Shown: positions 44,157 to 52,566 of the stretch, one piece after another
Layout: each line of letters begins with the position of its first letter
Numbering within the stretch: position 1 is the stretch's first letter
DNA from: Gammaproteobacteria bacterium
GTDB taxonomy: Bacteria; Pseudomonadota; Gammaproteobacteria; Steroidobacterales; Rariloculaceae
DNA: 64,000 nucleotides
Assembly (NCBI GenBank): GCA_022826245.1
Contig: JAJDVG010000012.1
Span: forward strand, 1 to 64,000
Direction of reading: 5' to 3'
Translations under genes and position numbers: made by a program
The notes under the pieces: generated by a model
What the model was told of the DNA's origin: nothing
What the model saw: the letters and a program-made list of their open reading frames with translations, nothing else
Database searches by the model: none

Positions 44157-44915
44157 TTACGGATCCCCGGCAGGGCACTGACGCAGCAGCTCGTACAGCG
44201 CAACGCCGCAGGCGACCGATACGTTGAGACTCGCGACGGCGCCATGCATCGGTATGGAAACGAGTTCGTCGCACGATTCGCGCGTCAGGCGGCGCAGTCC
44301 GCGTCCTTCGCCGCCGACGACGATGGCGAGCGGGGTTCGCAACTCCGACTCATACAGGGAGCGGTCCGCCGAAGCGTCGGCGCCGACGATCCAGACACCG
44401 GCCCCCTTGAGCCAGGCGAGCGTGCGTGCGAGGTTCGCGGCGCGGTGCAGCGGCACGGTCTCCGCTGCGCCGGTCGCGGCCTTTCGGGCGGCTGGCGTGA
44501 GCCCGGCGGAGCGCGTTCTCGGAACGATGACCGCGTCGATGCCCGCTGCATCGGCCGTCCGCAGACAGGCGCCGAGATTGCGCGGATCCTCGACGCGGTC
44601 GAGCGCGAGCAGCCGCAGCGCCCGGCCGCGCTCGACGACCAGCGCCTCGAACTCGCGCACGGTAAATTCGCGCGCTGCCCGGACCTCGATGACGACGCCC
44701 TGATGCGCGCCGCCGTTCACCTTCAGATCGAGCGTCGACCGGGAAGCACGCCTGATCTCGACGCCGCTCGCCTCGATCGCTGCCGCGACGCCCGCTAGCC
44801 GGTCGCCGGCCGAGTGTTCCTGCAGCCAGGCGGCGACAATGGCCTCGGGCCGCCTGTCCAGCACGGTCTTCACGGCATGCAGGCCGTAGACGAACCGTTC
44901 TCGCGAATCAGCCAT
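44157..44915 (-). CDS. rlmB: 23S rRNA (guanosine-2251-2'-O)-methyltransferase
   Basis: SPOUT-class methyltransferase for Gm2251 in the peptidyl-transferase loop. 252 residues: N-terminal substrate-binding domain (VYGLHAVKTVLDRRPEAIV) and C-terminal TrmH-like knot with DRVEDPRNLGACLRTADAAG, VVGGEGRGLRRLT, SIPMHGAVASLNVSVACGVALYE. The first eight bases overlap the end of rnr. Order rnr-rlmB-rpsF is the common gammaproteobacterial one. Confidence 0.96.
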   Translation of the reverse strand: MADSRERFVYGLHAVKTVLDRRPEAIVAAWLQEHSAGDRLAGVAAAIEASGVEIRRASRSTLDLKVNGGAHQGVVIEVRAAREFTVREFEALVVERGRALRLLALDRVEDPRNLGACLRTADAAGIDAVIVPRTRSAGLTPAARKAATGAAETVPLHRAANLARTLAWLKGAGVWIVGADASADRSLYESELRTPLAIVVGGEGRGLRRLTRESCDELVSIPMHGAVASLNVSVACGVALYELLRQCPAGDP

Positions 44916-46482
44916 GGCGGCGGCGCCTCCTGCGGTCGGAGCGCTTCGAACGCCCGGTCGTCGCGAGCGGCATGAAATCGATCTTGCGCTCCTCGACGTT
45001 CACGCTCGCAAGCCGCACTTCGAGCGTATCGGCGAGGCGAAAGCGAATGCCGCCACGCTCGCCCTCAAGCATCGTCCCCGACGCGTGGCGGCGGTAGTAG
45101 TCGCGGGGCAGCGCACTCGCATGGACAAGACCGTCGATCTGAAGTTCGGGCACGCGTACGAACAGGCCGAACGCTGCGATGCCCGTGACGACTACGGTGA
45201 AGGGCTCCCCGACCCTGCTCTTCATGTACGCGCACTTGAGCTGCTCCTCGACATCCCATACGGCCTCGTCGGCGCGCCGCTCGGTGCGTGAGCAATGCTC
45301 GCCGAGCGAATCCATTTCCGTCAGCGCGTACGGATAGTCCTTGTGCCCGCCGTGCCTGGACGACCGGCTGAGCGACCACTTGATGGCCCGGTGAACGAGC
45401 AGGTCGGGGTAACGGCGAATCGGCGAGGTGAAATGGGTGTAAGCGCCGAGCGCCAGACCGAAGTGGCCGATGTTCTTCGGTTGATAGCGCGCCTGATTCA
45501 TCGAGCGCAGCACCAATGTCTCGATAAGTTGCGCTTCGGTGGTGCCGGCAACGCTCCCGATCAGCCGGCTGAACCGCCGGGCCTCCGGTTTGCCGGGCGG
45601 CAGCGGGTCCAGATTCAGCATCCGAAGCACGCCCGCAAGTTCCTCGAGGCGATCGGGATCCGGGTCTCCATGCACGCGGTACAGGCTCGGCAGACGCGAG
45701 CGGCGCAGCAGCTTCGCGGCTTCGACGTTCGCGGCGATCATGCACTCCTCGATGATCCGGTGCGTCACGAGGCGCTTCGCCGGGCGCACGCTCGTGACCC
45801 TGCCTCGGTCGCTGAGCTCGATCACGGTTTGCGGCAGGTCGAAATCGATCGCTCCGCGGTGACGGCGATCCTGCTCCAGCGCTTGCCAGACGCCGTGCAG
45901 GTGCTGGAGCCGCGACTTGAGCTTACGGCGCTTGCTTCTCTTTCGGTCGCCGCGCAAAAGGTCTGCGCTCTCGCTATAGGTCAGCCGCGCCGCGGAGCGC
46001 ATCACGGCCTCGAAAAACCGTGACCGCGCGACGCGGCCGTGGGCAGAGACCTCCATCTCGCACGCAAGACACAGGCGATCGACACGCGGCCTGAGTGAAC
46101 AAAGGCCGTTCGACAAGGCTTCGGGCAGCATCGGCACGACCCGGTCCGGGAAATAGACCGATGTGCCGCGTAACCGCGCTTCGCGCTCGATCGCGGACCC
46201 CGGCTCGACGTAGTGGCTGACGTCGGCGATGGCGACGATCAGGCGCCAGCCGTCGTCGCGCGGCTCGCAGTAGACGGCATCGTCGAAGTCCTTCGCATTG
46301 GCGCCGTCGATCGTGACCAGATCGAGTCCGCGAAGGTCCTCGCGACCCTTTTTGGCTCTCGGTCGGACGAAACTCGGCAGTTTGTCCGCCGCTTCTACGA
46401 CCGCGTCGGGCCACTCGCTCGGGATGCCGTGGGCAAGGATCGCGGTGTCGGTCCGACTGCCGGATTCGTGAGCCGCGACCAT
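44908..46482 (-). CDS. rnr: RNase R lacking its N-terminal RNA-binding domains
   Basis: A 3'-5' exoribonuclease of the RNB family. The visible 524 residues start at the end of the second cold-shock domain region (ALAHGIPSEWP corresponds to the usual ALRTHEIPY) and contain the complete RNB catalytic domain with DGANAKDFDDAVY (four acidic metal ligands), the S1 domain (VGEPFTVVVTGIAAFGLFV) and a basic tail. Normal RNase R has about 750-850 residues with helix-turn-helix and two cold-shock domains first. A TAG stop lies 36 bases upstream in frame and the next gene is 86 bases away, so the 5' half is gone, not merely mis-started. It may be active but altered in RNA capture. Confidence 0.88.
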   Translation of the reverse strand: MVAAHESGSRTDTAILAHGIPSEWPDAVVEAADKLPSFVRPRAKKGREDLRGLDLVTIDGANAKDFDDAVYCEPRDDGWRLIVAIADVSHYVEPGSAIEREARLRGTSVYFPDRVVPMLPEALSNGLCSLRPRVDRLCLACEMEVSAHGRVARSRFFEAVMRSAARLTYSESADLLRGDRKRSKRRKLKSRLQHLHGVWQALEQDRRHRGAIDFDLPQTVIELSDRGRVTSVRPAKRLVTHRIIEECMIAANVEAAKLLRRSRLPSLYRVHGDPDPDRLEELAGVLRMLNLDPLPPGKPEARRFSRLIGSVAGTTEAQLIETLVLRSMNQARYQPKNIGHFGLALGAYTHFTSPIRRYPDLLVHRAIKWSLSRSSRHGGHKDYPYALTEMDSLGEHCSRTERRADEAVWDVEEQLKCAYMKSRVGEPFTVVVTGIAAFGLFVRVPELQIDGLVHASALPRDYYRRHASGTMLEGERGGIRFRLADTLEVRLASVNVEERKIDFMPLATTGRSKRSDRRRRRRHG

Positions 46483-46568
46483 AACGGTGATCAGATCCCT
46501 GTGACCCGTCAGCTACTGCGACTCTGTTGCCGGCGGTCAGGAATCCCGACGCAGCCGACGTCGCGGAC

Positions 46569-47561
46569 TCAGTCGCCTTCGGCGCCCCCTTCCTCGGCCG
46601 CTGCGGCCTCCTCGGCGCGCGCCGCGCTCAGGATGTTCGCGAGCGCATGATTGCCTTCGTGGCACTCGTAAGGCAGCACCCGGTAGCCGGGCTGGTTCGT
46701 GATCGGTAAGGCGATCGTGAACGGCGCCGTGTAGAGCCCCGGATCGTTGACCGTGACCTCGTAGTCGATCCGGTGCTCGGCGACGCGCGTGAAACGCTCC
46801 GTGAGCGTGATCTCCGGCGTCGTCGGCAACCCGCCGCCGTTGAGCCCGATGCCGGTCTCACCGCGGAAGTTCGTGGTCTCCACGACCAGCGTATCGCCGT
46901 CCCAGCGACCCACGGGATCGCCCATGAAGCTGCGGATCGCGTCGTCGACATGCGGACGGCCGTCCAGGTGGATGATGCGTGCCTCGTGAACCATCTCGTG
47001 GTTGATCACGACGGCGTCCGGAGTCTGGAAAATCCGCAAGCCGTTGCCATAGATGACTGGCAATACCGAACCGACGACGCCGCGGGTGATGCAGCGGTCG
47101 TAGAGCCTGAGATCGAGCCAGGTTGCGGGCGGTGGAGCCTCGCCGCGCGCGGGCCTCGAGGCAGCGACGGCTTCGCCTTCCGGTGTCAGCGCGGGGAAGC
47201 GGCCGTTGGGCGGATCGACGATGAGCGATGTCTGCCGGTAGCTGCGGATGCCGCGCTCGGACAGGAACGGCGTGCCGCCCTCGTCGAGCCGCGCGACCTC
47301 CGCGTCGTTGCGTTCCTGGCGCTCCGCGAATTCTTCGTCGGTGAGGTAGAGCCGGTCGCCCAACTCCTCCGGGCGCTGCAGCGGCACGCCGCGCATGTCG
47401 TCGCTCGAAAACGTGCCGGTAAGGTCCGGATGTCCCCAGGGCGTGCGTGGAACGGTCCAGTTCGGGTCGATGTCTTCGTCCTGGGCGAACGACGTGCCGG
47501 GAGTGTGGATGGCGGCCAACGTCAGCAGGCCCAAAGAGAGTATTGCAAATGCCCGATTCAT
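46569..47561 (-). CDS. Exported protein of the GRWDGDTLV family
   Basis: A 330-residue secreted protein. Signal peptide MNRAFAILSLGLLTLAAIHT with cleavage near TSFAQ. After a WTVPRTPWGHPDLTGTFSSDDMRG opening, the domain has MGDPVGRWDGDTLVVETTNF at about 225-245, then TERFTRVAEHRIDYEVTVNDPGLYTAPFTI and a closing YECHEGNHALANI. The same pattern recurs in other genes of this window. No catalytic residue or named family is recognised. ATG 47561 is preceded by GGGGAA; an upstream ATG at 47624 would precede the signal peptide. Divergent from the next family member. Confidence 0.75.
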   Translation of the reverse strand: MNRAFAILSLGLLTLAAIHTPGTSFAQDEDIDPNWTVPRTPWGHPDLTGTFSSDDMRGVPLQRPEELGDRLYLTDEEFAERQERNDAEVARLDEGGTPFLSERGIRSYRQTSLIVDPPNGRFPALTPEGEAVAASRPARGEAPPPATWLDLRLYDRCITRGVVGSVLPVIYGNGLRIFQTPDAVVINHEMVHEARIIHLDGRPHVDDAIRSFMGDPVGRWDGDTLVVETTNFRGETGIGLNGGGLPTTPEITLTERFTRVAEHRIDYEVTVNDPGLYTAPFTIALPITNQPGYRVLPYECHEGNHALANILSAARAEEAAAAEEGGAEGD

Positions 47562-47655
47562 CGTGTTTTCCCCGAGCGATCGTGTGCGGACAGAGTATAC
47601 GCCTTCAGTTATCATGGCGGACAATCAGACAATCCAAAATTTCTCTGGGGACTCA

Positions 47656-48492
47656 ATGCCGATGACATGTCTTTCGCTACGACCTCGGGCGTCGATCGCG
47701 GTTATCGCGGCATCAATTGTCTGCGTTGCGTGCACCGACGCGCAAGACCAGCCCGAGGCAGCAGACAGCACGCCGGAGGCAAGCGCGGCCGGTCCTCCCG
47801 ACCTGAACGGCGTATGGCAGGCCATGGGCACGGCCCACTGGAATATCGAGGCACACTCCGCCGAGGCACTGTCCGCGTTCTGGCAGCTCGGCGCGGTCGC
47901 CGCGATTCCGGCCGGTCAGAGCTATGTCACGGCAGGCGAGATCCCCTACCTGCCCGAAGCGCTCGCCCAGCGTGAAGCGAACCAGGCCGGCTGGCCGGCC
48001 AACGACCCCGAAGCCAAGTGCTACCAGCCGGGCATTCCCCGGGCAACCTACCTGCCGTATCCGTTTCGCATCGTGCAGGGTGTCGGCGACATGCTGTTCG
48101 CCTACGAATTCGCAAGCGCGAACCGCGTCGTCCACATGGACGAAGTCGTCGACTCGCCCATCGACAGCTACATGGGATGGTCGAACGGCCGCTGGGACGG
48201 CGATACGCTGGTCATCGACGTGACCGATTTCAACGGGCTGACATGGTTCGATCGGGCCGGCAACCATCACAGCGACGCGCTCGAGGTCACCGAGCGGTAT
48301 ACGCTGATTGGCCCGAACCACATCCGCTACGAAGCGACCATGACGGACCCGAACACCTTCTCGGAACCCTGGACGATCTCGATGCCGCTGTATCGCCGCG
48401 TCGAGGAAAACGCGCAGATACTCGAGTACAAGTGCGTCGAGTTCGCCGAGGAGTTGCTCTACGGACACCTGAAGAGAGTCGAGGAAGAATGA
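47656..48492 (+). CDS. Lipoprotein of the GRWDGDTLV family, paired with DUF6152
   Basis: A 278-residue lipoprotein: MPMTCLSLRPRASIAVIAAS with lipobox CVAC. PPDLNGVWQA opens the mature part; the family core SYMGWSNGRWDGDTLVIDVTDFNGLTWFD follows at about 168-195, then TERYTLIGPNHIRYEATMTDPNTFSEPWTI and ILEYKCVEFAEE. The start at 47656 is supported by GGGGA upstream; the ATG at 47614 is not. The stop overlaps the DUF6152 gene start by four bases (ATGA), so the two are translated together. Confidence 0.75.
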   Translation: MPMTCLSLRPRASIAVIAASIVCVACTDAQDQPEAADSTPEASAAGPPDLNGVWQAMGTAHWNIEAHSAEALSAFWQLGAVAAIPAGQSYVTAGEIPYLPEALAQREANQAGWPANDPEAKCYQPGIPRATYLPYPFRIVQGVGDMLFAYEFASANRVVHMDEVVDSPIDSYMGWSNGRWDGDTLVIDVTDFNGLTWFDRAGNHHSDALEVTERYTLIGPNHIRYEATMTDPNTFSEPWTISMPLYRRVEENAQILEYKCVEFAEELLYGHLKRVEEE

Positions 48493-48929
48493 GTTCGACC
48501 GGGAGATTGACCATGCGAGCCAGACTGTTGAGTTGCATTGCGGGCGCGGCCTGCGCCGTCGCGGGCGTCGTTGCGGCGAATGCCCACCATGCGTTTTCCG
48601 CCGAGTTCGACAACACCAAGCCGATCCGTCTCGAGGGCACCGTGACCAAGTGGGAGTGGATCAACCCGCACGCCTGGGTCAACCTCGATGTCGTCAACGA
48701 GGCCGGCGAGGTCGAGCAATGGCGCGTCGAGGGCGGAGCGCCCAACGCCCTGATCCGCCGCGGCTGGACCAAGGATTCGCTGCCGCCCGGCACCGAGATC
48801 ATCGTCGAAGGCTTCCTCGCCCGCGACGGCTCGATGCGTGCGAGCGGGCGCGACATCACGTTCACGGATGGTACGTCGCTGTTCCTCGGATCCACCGGCA
48901 TCGGGGCGCCACCGGGGCGCGAAGAGTAG
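48489..48929 (+). CDS. DUF6152 exported protein (mature form starts His-His)
   Basis: A 146-residue protein with a Sec signal peptide (RARLLSCIAGAACAVAGVV, cleavage after ANA). The predicted mature chain begins HHAFSAEFDNTKPIRLEGTV, followed by INPHAWVNLDV and a small beta-rich domain ending LFLGSTG. The family has no established function. ATG 48489 overlaps the previous stop; ATG 48513 with GGGAGA upstream is an equally good start and gives 138 residues. A free N-terminal His plus further histidines resembles copper-site architecture, which is inference only. Confidence 0.8.
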   Translation: MSSTGRLTMRARLLSCIAGAACAVAGVVAANAHHAFSAEFDNTKPIRLEGTVTKWEWINPHAWVNLDVVNEAGEVEQWRVEGGAPNALIRRGWTKDSLPPGTEIIVEGFLARDGSMRASGRDITFTDGTSLFLGSTGIGAPPGREE

Positions 48930-48942
48930 CCGCCACAGCCGT

Positions 48943-48971
48943 TTGACACTCTCCACCGCGCCCGATACATT
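48943..48971 (+). promoter_or_regulatory. Strong sigma-70 promoter of tRNA-Leu
   Basis: TTGACA (48943-48948) and TACATT (48966-48971) are separated by 17 bases. The G/C-rich discriminator CGGGCG and the start about 15 bases before the tRNA fit stable-RNA promoters under stringent control. Confidence 0.75.
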
Positions 48972-48991
48972 CGGGCGCCTCCCGGCCCCTT

Positions 48992-49078
48992 GCCCAGGTG
49001 GCGGAATTGGTAGACGCGCATGGTTCAGGTCCATGTCTACGCAAGTAGGTGGAGGTTCGAGTCCTCTCCTGGGCACCA
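48992..49078 (+). tRNA. tRNA-Leu(CAG)
   Basis: An 87-base cloverleaf with acceptor stem GCCCAGG/CCTGGGC, discriminator A and encoded CCA (49076-49078). The anticodon stem CATGG/CCATG encloses the loop TTCAGGT, giving anticodon CAG at 49026-49028, which reads CUG. A long variable arm, typical of class II leucine tRNAs, and TTCGAGT in the T loop are present. Confidence 0.97.
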
Positions 49079-49234
49079 GCGCTCTTTCCCGGAAAGTACC
49101 CGCTTTTCCCGATTTGCGCGAAGCGACCCATTCGACAAGCGTCTCGCCCTGATGGAGTCCCGAGCGGCGTACTTGACGGGTCGATGGGCGACATGAGCTT
49201 GCGACCGAATGCGACTCGCATGGGAGGAAGCGAA

Positions 49235-49534
49235 TTGACATCAACCGGGCGGCTGCATAGGCTAAGACATGTGCTCGACAGCCAACGCAGAAAGGACGCA
49301 CCAAAGCGCCACGCGCGCCTGTTTCGGAACGGGCGCAACCAGGCGCTTCGGATCCCTCGGGACTTCGAACTTGCCGCGGACGAGGTGATCATCTATCGGG
49401 AGGATCACTGCCTGGTTGTCGAGCCGGTCCAGAGGACCCCCTCCCTGGCTCGAGTGCTGTCTGAACTGAAGCCTCTGGAAGAGCGCTTCCCGCCCATCGA
49501 CGACCCGCCTTCCGACCCGGAAGATCTGCTCTAG
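49235..49534 (+). CDS. vapB: VapB-type AbrB-fold antitoxin
   Basis: A ~99-residue antitoxin. The SpoVT/AbrB strand-swap core is visible as ARLFRNGRNQALRIPRDFEL and DEVIIYREDHCLVVEPV, followed by an acidic toxin-wrapping tail (RFPPIDDPPSDPEDLL). TTG 49235 is chosen because GGGAGGA lies six bases upstream; a GTG at 49271 would give 87 residues. The stop is one base before the toxin start, the usual VapBC arrangement. The N-terminal part before RHARL has no AbrB similarity. Confidence 0.78.
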   Translation: MTSTGRLHRLRHVLDSQRRKDAPKRHARLFRNGRNQALRIPRDFELAADEVIIYREDHCLVVEPVQRTPSLARVLSELKPLEERFPPIDDPPSDPEDLL

Positions 49535-49535
49535 G

Positions 49536-49940
49536 GTGGCGGACTTGCGTTACATGCTGGACACGAATGTCGTGTCCGATTTGGTTCGCAAGCCGAATGG
49601 CAACGTTGCAAGTCGCGTGATCGCGCTGGAGCAAGGCACTTTCGGTATCAGTATCGTTGTGGCCGCCGAACTGCATTACGGGGCAGCGCGCAGCGGCTCT
49701 TCGCGTCTGAGACAGCAACTCGCCGCCGTCCTGTCCGCGATCGAAACGGTGCCGCTGGACGAGCCAGCAGATCAACACTACGGAATGATCCGGTCCGAAC
49801 TTGAGCGCGTCGGTCGTCCCATCGGCCATAACGACCTGCTGATTGCAGCACATGCCCGAGCGCTCGGCGCGACTCTGGTCACGAACAACACACGTGAGTT
49901 TGGCCGCGTCCCTGACCTGGAAGTCGAGGATTGGCGGTGA
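49536..49940 (+). CDS. vapC: VapC PIN-domain toxin
   Basis: A 134-residue PIN-domain endoribonuclease. Acidic residues of the active site are visible in MLDTNVVSDL, AAELHYGA, GHNDLLIAAHA and TNNTREFGRV. VapC toxins cut tRNA or rRNA and are held inactive by VapB, which also represses the operon. GTG start immediately after the antitoxin. The pair sits just behind tRNA-Leu, a usual landing site of mobile DNA. Confidence 0.92.
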   Translation: MADLRYMLDTNVVSDLVRKPNGNVASRVIALEQGTFGISIVVAAELHYGAARSGSSRLRQQLAAVLSAIETVPLDEPADQHYGMIRSELERVGRPIGHNDLLIAAHARALGATLVTNNTREFGRVPDLEVEDWR

Positions 49941-50040
49941 CAACTCAAATCCCAATGCCGGGCGGCGACTGAGATCGTCAGACGCACGATCGGCAGGTTG
50001 CGGTGGCGGATTAAATCAATAGCTTGGATGCAGGCGCGAG

Positions 50041-51342
50041 CTAGACGCGCCGCTTGCTCACCGCAGCCCTTGATCGAAGCCTGTTCCAGATCCACAGCAC
50101 CGCCATCCCCGTCAGCAACGTGTCGATTGCGGTCACGCTCGTGAGACTCCAGTCGCCCGCTCTCTCGGCGAAGCCGACCGCGCAACCGATGCTCCACGCT
50201 GCCATTGCGTCCCAGCGGTAATCGGGAACTGCGTCGGTTCGATTCGCGTCGATTCGGGTCTCACGGAGCAGGAAGTAGTCCGCCAGGTAGACGCCGGCAA
50301 TGGGCGGGACGATGATGCCGAGCAGGATCAGGAACTCCACGAAGAGATCCATGATCCCGGCAAGCGCCAACAGCGTGCCGATCGCGCCCGAGACCAGGGT
50401 GATCACCCAGTCCCGGACCCTGGGCATCATCCGGGCGATGCTCAGCGAGGCGGAGTACAGGTTGTTGATGTTCGTGGTCCAGGTCGCGAAGACCATCACG
50501 ATGAGCACGGGAATGCCGAGGCCGAGGCTCGTCATGGAAGTGATCAGGTCCGGTTCGGCGGAGACCAGGACCGGCAATCCGGCCAGCAACAGGACCAGGG
50601 GGAATCCCAGGCCGTAACTCAGGAACGAGCCGGTGACGGCATCGCGGCGCCCGCGTGCGAAGCGGGCCAGGTCCGGAACCAGCGTGACGCCGACGAAGAA
50701 GCTGCCGATCACGATGGAAATCCCTGCGGAAACCGTTGCAAGCGCGTCGTTGGGCTGCCCTGCCACGCTGCTCAGTTCCGCGAGGCTCGCGCCGTCCAGT
50801 ACGCGCCAGACGCCGTACAGCAGCAATGCGGCAAGCAGGGGCACGGCGATGCGGCTGAGACGGTTGATGGCGCGAAAACCGTAGATGGTCGTGGCCACCA
50901 TCAGCACACCGCCGGCGACGGTGAAGATCGGATGCGGCACGAGCACGCCGAACGCATCGTCCACCGCCTGGGAAAGCGCGCGGCCGAACAGTGCCGCGGT
51001 CACGCCGTACCAGCCGAACAGGGTGGTGGCCAGGATCAGGTTGACCGCGCGCGACCCGACCCCGCCAAAGCAGAACCGGATGATGTTGTAGGTCGAAAGC
51101 CGGGTCGCAGTGCCCACGCGCATGGTCAGATAGCCGATACAGGCCGTCAGGAATCCGCCGATGAAGATGGCCAGGACACCCTCGACCAGCCCCAGCGCCG
51201 CCATCAGTTCGGTTCCGACGAGAAACGCCGGCAGGGTGATGCTCACGCCGATGATGACGACGGCGATGGCCGTGCCGCTGACCGATTCGGCGGCCGGTAC
51301 CGGGCCTCGGGAGTGATTGTCTGTCAGACGTTGGGGCGTCAC
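50041..51342 (-). CDS. NCS1-family nucleobase/hydantoin permease
   Basis: A 433-residue membrane transporter with about twelve helices, of the NCS1 (CodB/PucI) family. ISITLPAFLVGTELM, a GVGSRAVNLILATTLFGWYG core and WTTNINNLYSASLSI are characteristic. Genes beside it (DUF917 and HyuA) are often found with hydantoin or purine-like transport, so the substrate is probably a cyclic amide or nucleobase. GTG start at 51342; the neighbouring gene ends 38 bases upstream. Confidence 0.85.
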   Translation of the reverse strand: MTPQRLTDNHSRGPVPAAESVSGTAIAVVIIGVSITLPAFLVGTELMAALGLVEGVLAIFIGGFLTACIGYLTMRVGTATRLSTYNIIRFCFGGVGSRAVNLILATTLFGWYGVTAALFGRALSQAVDDAFGVLVPHPIFTVAGGVLMVATTIYGFRAINRLSRIAVPLLAALLLYGVWRVLDGASLAELSSVAGQPNDALATVSAGISIVIGSFFVGVTLVPDLARFARGRRDAVTGSFLSYGLGFPLVLLLAGLPVLVSAEPDLITSMTSLGLGIPVLIVMVFATWTTNINNLYSASLSIARMMPRVRDWVITLVSGAIGTLLALAGIMDLFVEFLILLGIIVPPIAGVYLADYFLLRETRIDANRTDAVPDYRWDAMAAWSIGCAVGFAERAGDWSLTSVTAIDTLLTGMAVLWIWNRLRSRAAVSKRRV

Positions 51343-51380
51343 GCGCTTTGCCCATTGCTGCGGGCGCTTGCCACGAGAAG

Positions 51381-52496
51381 CTAGAGCCCCGCCAGTTCAG
51401 TTAGGGGACGATACGCGTGTTTCATGCCGAACGCCTCCGGCCCCACCACCTTCAACGCGCGTTCGGTCCGGAAGACGGGGTGGCAGGAGAGCCCCAGCGC
51501 CGTCACCCTCTGGCCGTAGCGGATATCCGGCGTCGGGATCGGCTCGGCGGTCTCGCTGTCAACGACCGAGATCAGGTCGGGCGTCAGCGCCCGCGGTACG
51601 CCGTCGAGCGTCAGCGCCAGGTACTCGTTTCGAAATTCGATATGGGCGCGATGACTTGCCCCGTCCAGCGGCGCCAGGTCAACCCAGCCGATCGCGAATC
51701 CCCGCTCGGTCGAGCGCCAGACGTCGGCGACCTTGCCGTCGAAAAGCCGGACCACGTCGATGTCTGCGGCGTTGGCGCGAATGCCCTCGACCAGCGATTC
51801 GATCGGGGAGGCGTCGCTTCCTGCGTTCTCGATGGCCCGGCCCAGTTCAAGCGCCAGGGTGACCGTATCGGGTATGGCGACGCGCTTCGCATTGCTGCCG
51901 CTCATCGGGTAGGCCGCCAGGATGCAGAACACGCCCATTCCCATGCACACGGCTCGGGCGATCGCTTCTCCCTTCGTGTCGTCCCTGCTATGGCAAATGA
52001 CGGTATTCAGGTGCTCGTCGGCCATGACGAAAGGCGAGGCAGAGACCCCGTTGATCGAGAAGCTCGTCATCTGCAGTTCGGGGAAGGCCCGCCGCATGCC
52101 GTCGCCATCGATGACGGGGAGTCCGCACGCGGCCGCGGCCACGATCGGGACCAGCGAATTGCTCCCGCCCATTTCGGCGGGGATCAATGCATCGGCCTTG
52201 CGCCCGATGTGCTCCTCGAGCGTCCGAACGGCGTGCACGACATGCGGCAGTTCGAACAGGCGTTCTTTCTCGACTGTCGGGGCGCCGAAGCCGGCGACGC
52301 AGATGACCTGAGCATCATCGTCGAGGTCGGCGAGCCCGATCAGGTTTGCGTGACCGCCGCCCTGCGCATGAAACTGGCGGGCGGCGAGCAGGGAAATGTA
52401 GGGGTCGCCCCCGCCCCCCGCGCCGAGCAGCGTCGCGCCCATGGCGATTCGCGCTACTTGGTCGATATCCAGTTTCCGGAGGTTATCCCCATGCAT
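51381..52496 (-). CDS. DUF917-family protein
   Basis: A 371-residue protein of the DUF917 family, which shares ancestry with S-methyl-thiohydantoin-desulfurase-like proteins. ATLLGAGGGGDPYISLLAARQF, the PAEMGGSNSLVPI block and GDGMRRAFPELQMTSF are typical. DUF917 genes are regularly adjacent to hydantoinase/oxoprolinase-A genes; the two probably form one enzyme or function consecutively. ATG 52496 follows GGAGAA. The frame continues upstream to 52565 without family similarity. Confidence 0.88.
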   Translation of the reverse strand: MHGDNLRKLDIDQVARIAMGATLLGAGGGGDPYISLLAARQFHAQGGGHANLIGLADLDDDAQVICVAGFGAPTVEKERLFELPHVVHAVRTLEEHIGRKADALIPAEMGGSNSLVPIVAAAACGLPVIDGDGMRRAFPELQMTSFSINGVSASPFVMADEHLNTVICHSRDDTKGEAIARAVCMGMGVFCILAAYPMSGSNAKRVAIPDTVTLALELGRAIENAGSDASPIESLVEGIRANAADIDVVRLFDGKVADVWRSTERGFAIGWVDLAPLDGASHRAHIEFRNEYLALTLDGVPRALTPDLISVVDSETAEPIPTPDIRYGQRVTALGLSCHPVFRTERALKVVGPEAFGMKHAYRPLTELAGL

Positions 52497-52566
52497 CACA
52501 GTTCTCCGCGAACGAGTCGGTGTCCTTGTCCGCCGCCTTCGGGAAATTGAGAGTTCCGGACGCACA

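Noticed and set aside
48862-49392. A minus-strand frame across tRNA-Leu with sequence ERTRTSTYLRRHGP
   Set aside because: This is the known false translation of the complement of a leucine tRNA gene.
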